A DNA stretch of 64,000 bases from Saccharina japonica. Lineage: Eukaryota > Sar > Phaeophyceae > Laminariales > Laminariaceae. Positions 31,905 to 48,787 of the stretch are shown one piece after another; the stretch's first letter is position 1; each line of letters opens with the position of its first letter. A program made the position numbers and the translations under genes. The stretch lies in the NCBI GenBank assembly GCA_008828725.1, contig MEHQ01002784.1, forward strand, positions 394,491-458,490, in the 5' to 3' direction. The notes under the pieces are model-generated. The model did no database searches. It worked only from the letters and a program-made list of their open reading frames with translations, and was not told where the DNA came from.

Positions 31905-32277
31905 TGGTGAACCTTTGCTCCGCACAAGGGGAATGGTCGTATCACGTAGTGTTAATATGGTAAGGCATCCGCGAGGCAGTTACATAGTAAAACCCATTGC
32001 TGTCTCCGGAAGTGGCCACACCAGAAATTTTAATTAACTCATTGAAGCTGTCGTCCATATGCAAGTCCGCCTCAGAGGCGGTTCTTAGCAGGATGCAGCT
32101 CACCCTCCATGCGACTCGCCCAATACCCTCACGGCGCTTCGCGCTTGGTGCAAAGCAATGTCTGCCTGGTTGGTGAAACCCAACGTGCTCCGTCCCGGCA
32201 TTGTAGGCATGCGAGGTCTATGGTCATATGACTACGGCCGTGCACGACATGAGTAGCACGCCCACCCCCCCCCCCCT
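31905..32277 (-). mobile_element. Family A element, near full-length copy with poly(C) end
   Basis: About 370 bp match 61168-61545 in reverse orientation along their whole length. The order is GCTCCGCACAAGGGGAATGG, CGTAGTGTTAATATG-like, TCCGGAAGTGG, CATATGCAAGTCCGCCTC, GCAGGATGCAGCTCACCCT, GCTTGGTGCAAAGCAATGTC, TGCCTGGTTGGTGAAACCC, ATGCGAGGTCTATGGTCATA and a terminal run of C. It has no reading frame of note. It lies just before the exon at 32368. Confidence 0.8.
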
Positions 32278-32367
32278 CTTGACCACGCGTAACCCCCTCC
32301 CCCTCCGTATGGCCACTTATCCCACTACACACACCCACCCCCACCAATATACCCCTTCCTTCCAAAG

Positions 32368-38788
<6,421 letters not shown>

Positions 38789-38829
38789 AAAACGTTTCGC
38801 TTTTTTTTTGGAGTGGGTGGGAATGGAAT

Positions 38830-39240
38830 ACAGGAAAGGAACCGGAAACTGGATCAAAATCGGAATCGGGACCGGAAACAGAAACGGAAACGGGATCGGG
38901 ATCGGAACCGGAAACATAAACGGAAACGGGATCGGGATTGGAAGCGGAAACAGAAGCGGAAGCGGAAGCGGAAGCGGGCTATGGAACGGAACTGGAATGT
39001 TGAGTGGGACCGGAAAAATAAAAAAAGAAACGGGACCGGAAGTGGAAACGGATTCAGAAACGGAAAAATAAAAAGTGGCTTCGTAAACGAAAACGGAAAC
39101 GAAAACGGGGTCGGCGACGGAGTCAGAAATGGAGATGGAAACGGAAAGAGAAGCAGACAGCAGGAGAGCGGAGTGGTGCGGTGCGGTTGCGGTTGCGGTA
39201 CGGTGCAGTGCAGTGTGGTGCGGTGAGGTGGGATGGAGTG
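38830..39240. repeat. Degenerate hexanucleotide array (GGAAAC / GGATCG / GGAACC)
   Basis: Imperfect 6-bp units based on CGGAAA and CGGGATCGG run from about 38836 to 39140. They are followed by GGTGCGGT-type low complexity to 39240. The array starts just after the TAA at 38786-38788, so it is probably 3' flank. Confidence 0.85.
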
Positions 39241-40339
39241 GGGTGGGGTGGGGTGGCATGTCGTTCTGTTGCGTCGCATCGTGTCTTGGGATCGCACCGG
39301 TGCCATACATAGATCGGTCGGTCGCTTTTTTGTTTTGTTCTTTGTCCATGGGTCGCGACCCTTTTTTGTTTTTTTGGGCGAGCGTTTCGCTCGCGGGTTC
39401 TCGGCGGGGTTCGGTTGACCGCGCCGAATCTCCTGTGATTAATATCGTGTATAATATATATATATATATTGGCAAAGTATATATACTGTACTCGTACACA
39501 TTTCTCCATGTTGTTATCATTTCTATTTGTGTTGCTGCTTTATTCGTTCTTTGTTTTCAATTTTGATCTCGTTTTTGTTTTGTTTTTTGTTTTCGTTTTT
39601 TTTTAACGGTTTCTGGATCCCGCTCGCCGTTCCTTACTTTTTTGTTTTTTTTTCCTGCGTTTGTTGTCCCGCGAACGAAGTTCATACAATAACTACTGCG
39701 CTCTGACATCCGTAGAGCTTTCCCGGCATGTCGTTATGTTGCACCTCGCGGATAGGGAAGCGACGCGACTTCCCGATATGAGCGCGAATAGGAGCACACG
39801 CGCCACTTCTCACGCGACCTTGCTTTGGGAGGGATGAAAAAAAAGTCGTGCCTCGTCTGGCACTGTAGAGCTTTTTGCGTGTTTACCCGAGCTTGCTGTG
39901 CGTGCGGTGCGTGCTGGGCGTGCACATGTGCGCATGTGGCAAAAGGGTTAGAGCTGTCGTTTTCTTAAGGGTGGCACTGCCCTGGTTGTTTCAGCAGGCG
40001 GTAGGTAGGGAGGGAGGGGTCCAGCAGTACATGCTTTTTTTAGAAAACACCCCAAATGCGTTATATGTGCGAGCTTTCTGGTGTGTGTGTGTGTGTGTTT
40101 TTTTATAAAACACCCTAAGTACGTTATGCACGAGCTTTTTCTGGTGTGTAGCAGAAGTAGCACTACGGTTCTCGTTTTAGCACTCTGTTTTAGGAACAGT
40201 GGTGTGTATGTACGCAGGCACGATGAGCGATCTGCCGCCTGCACGACACATAAACATAGGCAGAGAGATCTAGTAGACAGGAAAAAAATAAGGAACCGTC
40301 CGGACTCGTATGGTCAGATACTCGTAGAGAAAGAGACGG
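39241..40339. other. Intergenic, no gene seen
   Basis: T-rich and AT-rich DNA with an (AT)n stretch (39455-39470) and a (GT)n stretch (40080-40098). The two phrases AAAACACCCCAAATGCGTTAT and AAAACACCCTAAGTACGTTAT near 40042 and 40107 look like a short duplication. Confidence 0.5.
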
Positions 40340-40727
40340 GAGGGTGCACGATGCTTGATTGGTTTGATGACATAATATGCGAAAAACAAATCAAGAAAAA
40401 AAAGCACTGCAATCCGTGCTCACAGTAGGAACAATGTGGCTGCTACGCGTTTTGATTGGTTGGCCGCAAGGAACAGACGCAGAACAGGCGTGCTATAAGA
40501 GAGAATCGGGGGGTGCACGGCGATGGTTGGGGGTACTGGCTTGTAACAGACGTAAGAGAGGCGTGCTCGTAGGGGGGGAAAGGGGGGGGGTGATCTTCAT
40601 GGTTGATTGCTTCCTCTAACCAAAGATGTCTAGTACTGGTGGCATTGTTTTGTTTGTTTGTTTGTTTGGTGGGGCTGGCGGACAGCCATTTCTCGAAAAG
40701 GGTGCTTGCTGCCCATGACGGACGCTC

Positions 40728-41125
40728 ACTATTAGTTTTTAGTGTGATCGTGACGGGCGCCTGATATGCCCGTAACTGCTAGCCGGGACTATAATAACCG
40801 TTTCATCTGAATACTAGACATGAAACGGGGGTCATATTTCCGTCCAAAGTGGTAAGGCGTTTAGCGTGGCCGTGGAAAATCGCCTGCTGTACGAAACCGT
40901 AAACTACTCGTATTAATACCAGGAAGTTTTCGTGCGGTCGTGACGAGGGCCCTTGCTGCAACCGTAGCTACTAGCTTTTAGTGTGGACGGACGCCTGATA
41001 TGCCCGTACTTATATACTAGGTTTTAGTGTGGTCATGGCAAACGCCTGCCCTGTAATGGCAACTCCTAGATTTTCGCGTTGCCGCTACGGGCGCTTGCTA
41101 TAATCGTGACTACTATCATAGGTCA
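40728..41125. repeat. Degenerate tandem repeat, unit about 55-65 bp
   Basis: ACTA...TTTTAGTGTGGTCGTGACGGGCGCCTGATATGCCCGTAA-like units recur at about 40733, 40860, 40925, 40977, 41030 and 41075 with heavy divergence. Confidence 0.65.
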
Positions 41126-41129
41126 TAGG

Positions 41130-41380
41130 GGGGTGTATTTCATGTTCATGCATGGCCGTAGTCGTATGACCATAGACCGTCGCACCCCTACAATGCCGGG
41201 ACGGAGCGTGTCGGGTTTTCATCGACCGGGCAGATGTTGCTATTAGCACCACAAGCACGAAGCGCCATGAAGGGTGAGCTGCATCCTACTACGAGTATGT
41301 AAGGACCGCTTGTGAGGCGGACTTGCATGTGGATGACAGCTCCAATGAGTCAGGGGGGGCAGCAGGAAAACAGCGAAAGC
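41130..41380 (+). repeat. Family A element, truncated copy
   Basis: It reads from the G-rich end (ATGGCCGTAGTCGTATGACC) through ATGCCGGGACGGAGCGTGTC, CACGAAGCGCCATGAAGGGT and GAGGCGGACTTGCATGTGG to AGCTCCAATGAGTC. It lacks the distal CGGAGTGTAC-type end. Confidence 0.8.
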
Positions 41381-42599
41381 GTTGCATGAATGTACGTAAG
41401 GTTTGCGTTCCGAACTTCCGATACGGCAAGGAAAGGCAATATATATCTGCCGATGCTCCTTTCTAGACGCCTATGTACGCCATGCTTTTATTTCCAACTT
41501 TCTCCGGGGCACGTCGGTCTTACGCACCGCAACCGGTGCTCATTTTGTCGGCGACTAATGTTTCGTGATCAGACAGCGTTGCTTCTAGCGGACGCAAAAA
41601 AAGAGGCGTGTTCGTAGGGGGAAGGCGGGGGTTGCAGAATGGTTGGTTGTCGCTGCTAACAGGCGTGGGAAAAAACTTCCTCGCACAGGGCAGAAGGGTG
41701 CACCGTGGTTGATGCTTCTGGAAGACCCAGCTGAGGCGTATGCTCGTAGGGACATAAGGCGGATGGATGGGGGGTTGGTTGCTTGTATGATACATAGCAG
41801 ACGCAAAAAGAAGCGTAACTCAAAGGGGGGAGGGGAGGATGCACGATTAGTTGACTGTTTTTTGTTTGTTTGTTGGTTTTACCATTTTACTGCTGCTGCA
41901 AAAGGTATCCCTTGTTGATTCTGAAGTAGTTTGTGCTTTTCAATCGTGAGATATGAGAGTTCTAAACGGATTGTTTTAGTCAAAAGGCGTAAACGAAGTT
42001 GCTATCACAAGAGACAACAAAAGAGGGCATGCACGGTTCTTTGGTTGCGTTTGAACGGACCAACAGACACGCAGAAGAGGCTGTACTCGTGTGCTGCAGA
42101 CCAAAAAAAGAGTGCACGATGGTATAGCCGCTTCTGGCAGACGCAGAAGAAAAGAGGCGTGTTTGTCTTAACCCCTCAAGAACTGCGCACATGTTTTATG
42201 GGGGGAAGTACTTAGAATGAGTGTGGGTCACTTTTACCGTGGTATAAAACCGGGTGCACTACGTACGGTTGATTGCTGATGTGATACGTAGCAGATCAGA
42301 TGCAGGAGAAGCGTTTTTACGGGGGGGGGAAAGGGGGGATGCAACACGATGGTTTGGTCTTCTTTTAACAAACGTGGACGAGGCGTTTTCATACGGAATA
42401 TGAGGGGGATGCACGATTTGGCTGGTTGCATTCATAACAGGCTCAGAACAGTGTATAATAGTAAGCAAGTACTCCCAGAGATATTGAGGAAGCACGAACG
42501 ATGGTTAGGTGCTCCTAACTTTTGACAGATGCGGACGCGTGAGAGGGGTCCCCTTCGGTTTATCGCACCGCGGCGAGAACCCCCGCCGCCACACGGCCT

Positions 42600-43405
42600 G
42601 AATGGGTGGGAGGGACACGGTCGCCCGCCCGCGCATTGACAGTCAAAAGTAGCAACATTTACGGCTTTTTGAACTGTTTTTTATTTCTTATTATTTTTAT
42701 TGTTTATTGTTATTCTTGTGTTTGCCTGTTTTTCTTGATTTTCCTGTTTTTCTTGTTTTTTCTTGTTTTTGTTTTCTTTGTTTTCTTTGTTTTTTGTCTT
42801 TTCTTGTATTTTCGTGGATGTCTCTTCATTTTGATGGTTTTTCGTTCGTCCCCAGGGTATCATATCATGTCATATCATACCTGCTTATTGGAGTTTTTTT
42901 TTGTTTTTTTTTGTTCGTTTTCTTTTTTTCTTCTTTAAGAAGGACCATGTCAAAGGCGTGAACGAAAATATTTCACGGCCTGGTATCATAGTTATGCCCG
43001 GGTTGGTTGGTTAGTTGGTGGGTTGGTCCGCGATGACTCGTTCTCCGGAGTTTATACGAGAGACGCGGCGTTTACACCTCCGTCGTCGTAGTATACATAT
43101 TTGTATCGTACATACCGGCACGAACGAACGAAAACAAAATGGTATGCGGCCACACCGCTACATGATACCTGGTATTCTATACCCGTAGTATATATGTGCT
43201 TCAACTATTCCTGGTAGCGAGTATGGAGGCCTTAGGACATGATGAGGGGAATGTGTGTCCATTACGTATCACTTTGGCCGGGGGTGTAAGGTCCGTTTGA
43301 AGTTCATATCAGACTCTAAACAGACAGACTCTAAACAGGGACTATATTCCCAGCCTGAGTGGCACCAGATGGTGAATATGGAGGCCTTAGGGCGGGGGCG
43401 AGGCG
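42600..43405. other. Intergenic T-rich DNA, no gene seen
   Basis: About 42660-42930 is dominated by TTTTCTTGTTTT-like low complexity. There is also a GTTGGTTGGTTAG run near 43003. I see no exon or RNA. Confidence 0.5.
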
Positions 43406-43950
43406 CGAGGGGGGGGGGGGGTACTCATGTCGTGCATGGCCGTAGTCGTACGTATGACCATAGACCCTCGCATCCCTACAATGCCGGAACGGAGCACGTC
43501 CTGTTTTCACCAACCAGGAAGGGGCAGACATTGCGTGCATTATATACTATAGTAGGCACCTGACGCTCGGCGCGGTGGCCATAAGTTGCCGTTCTACTTG
43601 CTTGAGTACTGATATATGAGTATCATTACTTACATCACCGAGCCACCTCGGCTTTTAGGCAGCCACCACGTACCAAGGGCGAGGGTGATAAGAGTACGGT
43701 AGCAATTTCATCGCGTGTTTTCCTGTTTTTTGTTCTTGGTTTTTCCTTCGCGTACGTGAGCGGAAGCGGTGGGTCTTTGGTCGGGGGGGGCGGGGGGCGG
43801 TGTACTCATGCCGTGCACGGTCGTAGTCGTATGACCATAGACCCTCGCATCCCTACAATGCCGGGACGGAGCACATTGGGTTTTCATCAACCAGGCAGAG
43901 GGGGCGGTACTCATGTCATGCATGGCCGTGGTCGTATGAGGGGGGGGGGG
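43405..43950 (+). repeat. Three family A fragments with G-run starts
   Basis: The copies are at about 43405-43560, 43785-43905 and 43910-43950. Each has GGGGGGG..TACTCATG then GCATGGCCGTAGTCGTA or GTGCACGGTCGTAGTCG. The first two continue to GGGTTTTC or TGTTTTCACCAACCAGG. Near 43935 a new G run abuts a broken copy. Confidence 0.8.
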
Positions 43951-46796
43951 GGCAGAGGAGACAGAAGAAACGCCCACTTTGAGGCAGAAGGGACGGCGGG
44001 AGGGAGGCGGGTCGGTCGCGGGGGAAGGGGAAGGCACCGCAGAGAGAAGAAGCCGGAAAAAACTTGAGAAATAGATAGTCGCGTTCGGTGCGGGGTTAGG
44101 CAGGAAATGCTGTGCCGCCGGCCATGGGAACCCATTTCGGGACACAGTATTAATAGTTGGAGCGGGCCAAGGCCACTAGGTGCTGTACGTAGTAGGGGTA
44201 TATAGTAACAGCTTGCGCGATTGTCTGACCTCTTCCTTTCGGCTGGAAAAAAAGGCTTTGATACTGGTCTGTTCGTATGGTGGACTGGTACTACACTCGT
44301 ACATGCCAGTACAGTATATGTCTTTACGTTTAGTATGAAGTGCCACGTGCCTGATGTAATACTGTTTTTTATATAGTAAGTAGTATGAATACAATACGAC
44401 TTATATCATAGTGCGTTGTGTTTCGTGTTTTATTATATTCGTGCCCGCAGTTTTCTGATTGGTCAATTTTTTTGGTTGGAGATTTTGATTGGTGGAAAAT
44501 CCTTGGTCGACATTTATTTTTCGTAATCCGGAATCGTGACGTCACTTTTCGAGTATACTTGGTATGTACCATAGAGGTCTACTGGCCTTCTAGTCTATGA
44601 TTCCCACATCGTGTGTTTTTGTTTTTAGTTTTCGAAGCAGAGCGCAACAGCAGCAGCAGCGACACAAATAGGTTTAGACCCTTGTCTTTTTTTCCAAACA
44701 AAGGTGGGGAGAGTTTTTTTTTTCTTCCTTTTTGCCCAAAAGAGGGTGACAGGGGTTTGCACTGATTGCCGGAGGCATTCATTTGTCCCGAAGGGTGACA
44801 GGGGTTTCCACTTTTTCTAGAGGCATTTTCATCGGTTAATGGATGAGGGGTTTCCATCTTTTCAAGACAAGCGTGTGGGAGCAAAGAGAAAGACAGGCAA
44901 ACGCTCATCGAACGCAACTGGAAAAATACAAGTTTGACTTGAAAAACGGTGTATAAAAACAATTAAAAAATAACTGATTTGCCCCGAAGGGGTGACGGGT
45001 GACGGGTGACGGCGTGCATGTATACATTATACATGTACTTACACATACATGTTACATATAATATGTGTGTTTTGTCCTGAAGATCGAACGGTGACAGGCT
45101 CGCCCTATCATGTGCAGGTCCTGGAGCATTCGGCACAACACTTTGTGCACGCTGCGGATCGATCTGCTTGGTCGAGGCTGCTGGTATTTCGGCCGCCCGG
45201 GGGTGATTTCGGGAAAACGCAACCAAAACACGCGTGGGTGCCCCTGCCGACCTCGAACCCCCCCTCTACGTATAGGGTTGGGGCTCGGGTTTTATAGGAT
45301 GGGTTAGTTCTGGAGTCGCGTTGGGCTGGGCCCACGCGCAAAGTGCAAAATTGAAATTGACCACACGCCCTGCACAAAGTTTTGTGCCGATCGCTCCCTC
45401 CTGCACATACATACATGCATACATAAAGTTTAGGGCGAGCCAGGGTGACAGGGGTCTGCATTTTTTTCTACAGCATTGCTGCAGTAAGTGCGTTTTGAAG
45501 ACAAGGGGGGGGGGAGAGGGAGAGATACGCTCGGACGACACTGTGCACTGGGGAAAATCAGTGCAAGACGAATCGTGAAGAAAAAATAAATAAATGAGGA
45601 AATGTGCGGTATCATAGGCTTGGCGGGAGGAGCCGTGGCGAAAATAGGTCTCGACGGGTCAGGAGAGACGGTAAAATATGTTAAGTCACGCCAGGACCGA
45701 CGTAAACATATAGAGAAATATATCTGGAAAATAGGAGTTTCCACGACGGGACGGAACGAACGGTGGATATTATTTTTCGGAAGGGAGAACGCGACGACAG
45801 ACAGCAATTATATTTCTCCACGACGACGAGATATAATTTTGCCCCTGCTTGATAGAGTTGTAAACAGGCCTCCTTCTGTTAGTTGACGTGCACGATGTGC
45901 CACACACAAGCAATCTATCGTGCTGCGTTGTATATATATATATGTACGTTTTTGTGTATTATTCTTCCCTTCTTGGTTAATTTTTCGGGAGCCTGTAACA
46001 ACAGCCGATTTTCCTAATTGAGCATTGCCTTTGAAAATCGAAAATTTTGGCTTTTGAATTAATTGTAAGATATGTACTTCCCTCACAGGCAAAAAATTAT
46101 ACTCTGTAAACTATTATCAGTTGTGACAGCCGTCGATGGCAAAAAAAAAAAAATGAAATCGGCATCGGCAGTCTCAAGATATCGAAGATCCCAGAGAGCC
46201 AGCATTTATTGGCGAGGTACCTCGCCCGTAAATGCCAATTCCCTTATATCCTCTGTTTTACGAGCCTGTCAAGGTTGAGTTCGGTTTTTTTTCGTGGATT
46301 GATATGATACCTACCATCGATAAACATACATATATTCTAGATCACATTTTAATTGTGAGCGAAATGCAACTCTTAAAAAACAACCAAGTACTGAAATCGA
46401 TTTTCATTCTCATCGGAAAAGCTATTCTCAGTTAGGAAAATCGGCTGTTAGTTATGTCCTGTGCCCGCACTATTTTTTCCGCTATCAGTTGAGGTGAGAC
46501 CAACAACAACCGTTTGGTTTTTTACTAAAAAAGTCCTGCAACAACAAAAGCAAACATCGTCACAAAATTTGCACGTGATGTGCGGACGGTACGAACTTAC
46601 GAACCACTATTAATAGTGGTACGTAAGTGAGATCCAAAAGCCGAAGGTACTTTTTTCTTCGGTGTTGACCGACCGAAAACGAGCATTTTTTCATTTATTA
46701 TTTTCGGTAGATTTGAAAAACAAAACGCCATCATGACGCGTGCTACGATAAAGATACCAATTTTAAGCCGAAACGTTTCGGAACGACGGGGGCTTC
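43951..46796. other. Intergenic, no gene seen
   Basis: The phrase GGGTGACAGGGGTTTSCACT recurs near 44745, 44790 and 45443. There is a GTGACGGGTGACGGGTGACGG run at 44990. An 18-bp perfect palindrome ACCACTATTAATAGTGGT lies at about 46602-46619 with TTACG/CGTAA just outside. No protein family or RNA is recognisable. Confidence 0.5.
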
Positions 46797-47560
46797 CTAA
46801 CTCCTTAGGAACTGGCCGCACGTATTTGGGGACAAACTACTTGGAATTACGAGCTGGGCCAGCCAAGAAACGTACAAAGCTTCCTAAAGTCGAATCTCGT
46901 GAACCACTGCGAATTAGGCTACATCAAATTTGAAGCGCCAAAACCCTGACATACCAGTGCTTGTGCAAAAAAAAAGGTATGATATATGAAAAATGATAAA
47001 CATATTTTTTTCTTGACTCGATTTCGCCGAGTTATCCGCGAAAACTCGAAAACAACATTTTTTTAATTCTAATTTCGTATAAAAAATGTCATTTTCGATC
47101 AACAACGTGAAATTTGGTGGAGACAATGCTGAAGACACAAGGAAAAGATCGTTGCCCAATTCTCCACCCATCAATATTCCATATATCACTCAAGTAATTA
47201 CGGGAAAATGGTATTTCCGCCATGCCCCGACCAATTTTAAGAGTTTTATTTTGACATTTTAACCACGTCTTTGAACCGTACGTGCGAAAATACCTGCCGC
47301 CTGCCCTCTTCGGTTTTTTTTTTTCCAAGTAGTTTTGATTGCTTTTGCATTTTTTCGATTTTTGGATCGTCTTATCTCTCTCGAGGAAAAAAAAAGAAAT
47401 AGGGCAGGCGGCAAGTGTGTTGGTTAGTACTTGATCTACACCGTGTCCAAATTCGTTAGTCGGGGCATGGCCAATCTGCTTTAAAAACATTATTTTGGCT
47501 GGCCCAGCTCGTAGTCAGGAATAATATTCCCAGTTCTGAGTGGGAACAGCCAGTTCTGCG
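46797..47560. mobile_element. Family B MITE split by a second inserted element
   Basis: The left half (46797-46849) reads TAGGAACTGG...GGGGACAAACTACTTGGAATTA. The right half resumes at 47512 as TAGTCAGGAATAATATTCCC and CAGTTCTGAGTGGG, exactly where intact copies read GGAATTAGTG. The intervening DNA is the element at 46850-47511. Confidence 0.8.
46850..47511. mobile_element. 662-bp element with 17-bp TIRs and TA target duplication
   Basis: The ends are CGAGCTGGGCCAGCCAA and its exact reverse complement, flanked on both sides by TA (46848-46849 and 47512-47513). TA duplications are known for Tc1/mariner-like transposons. The interior lacks a credible transposase. It contains a further inverted pair, GCCATGCCCCGAC near 47219 and GTCGGGGCATGGC near 47460, and a TGCCGCCTGCCCT/AGGGCAGGCGGCA pair near 47294 and 47401. 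Confidence 0.85.
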
Positions 47561-47599
47561 TGGGTTACGTAAGCCAAAATCGAGCGCTTTCGTTTTCCT

Positions 47600-47860
47600 C
47601 CAAAATAGTTTTTGGGCGGGGTACAGAGCTCCTCAAGTGACCCACCTTTAAAAAAAACATGGTGCACCTCTAAATATCACGAGTAAATGTACACGGACAA
47701 ACTAGTACAGAACACCTAATAGAACCCGGCTAATAAGATATCCAGACTGATATTTAGAGGGGAATAAAAATTTCGGGAGTTGTCTTAAATTAGTGTACAA
47801 AGCGTCGTCTCTCGAATAAGAAATCCAGCCTGGACCAGATTTCCTGTACCTTACGGTCCT
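47600..47860. repeat. Family E fragment followed by an eroded family C MITE
   Basis: About 47605-47680 is the reverse complement of family E (CCAAAATAGTTTTTGGG, GAGCTCCTCAAGTGACCCACC). About 47707-47860 carries CAGAACACCT, TTCGGGAGTTGTCTTAAATTAG and CCAGCCTGGACCAGATTTCC of family C, with a degraded right end. Confidence 0.7.
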
Positions 47861-48787
47861 TTGGTAGTTAAGTGTATTGAGGCAGACGTTAGAGAAGCCA
47901 ATTCGGGAAAAAAAATACGGAGAGGGTGGGGAAGGGGCAACAAGAGGGCATATAATACCCTATATTAAATATCGCCGGCCCTGTTGGTTCACTTATAACA
48001 CCGCACAAAGCACATTATTTTCAAATACCATGATCTTCTCTTTCGTCAAGGACGAGAGCTTTCTCTAGGCTCGTGCCCGTGAATAATTTCAGTTTTAAAA
48101 AGTTTATCGGATTCGAGTCTTCCAGACGTCATTTTCATTCCCCAGCCGTACTCACATAATCAACAAATCAATCTGAATCAATTGAAAAAAAAAGCACTCA
48201 CAAGATGTTCGCAATAAATCGCGATCTGCGCAGCAATCTTAAGAGCTCTTGTGCACGAGAACGGCAAAATCACGCAGACCGCAAGCTACGAACCCTGGAA
48301 ATCCTGTTCCCTCTATTCCATCATCTCTACGCAGCAACGTGAGAAAACCGTGGGCAGTGCAAGCCACAAGAAAGACAACACTAAAATGTGTCACGGCCAA
48401 AACTCATCAATCCTCAGAGTTTACGAGTATAACTTGACATTTTCGGGATTGGTATCGCCAAAATAACAGCCAGCATACCCTCTAGCAAGAGGAGTCCACT
48501 ACTGTTGGACGTATTGCAAAAACAAAGTCCCTTCGCAGACAGCCCTACCGATATGAACAAGCAAAAAAAGGCCTACTCGTACATACAACCCCAACAAAAG
48601 TATTCTGCGCCCATCACAACTGGTAGTAAACAAGCAGTAGTTCGCTCTCCAGAAAAGCGTTTGACCCATGCCCCCAAGAAATTCCCACCAGCGCCCACCA
48701 CCACCGTCGATTAGTTTATTTACCCTGGAAACAATTTCTTGAACTTCTCCAGACTAATCGTCGTCCACGAATCCCTTCCGCTTCCGT
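47861..48787. other. Spacer downstream of the RCC1-like gene, no gene seen
   Basis: AT-rich DNA without a recognisable exon. It would include the 3' untranslated region of the minus-strand gene ending at 48788. Confidence 0.5.

Larger units (their letters stand above)
40340..42550. repeat. Degenerate minisatellite (GTGCACGATGGTTGGTTG... units), split by other repeats
   Basis: Units resembling TGCACGATGGTTGGTTGCTT, then AACAGACGCAAAAGAGGCGTG, then TCGTAGGGGGGAAGGGG recur at about 40347, 40509, 40590, 41585, 41695, 41735-41850, 41995, 42113, 42250, 42335, 42410 and 42495. The array is interrupted at 40728-41380. It is non-coding as far as I can see. Confidence 0.65.
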
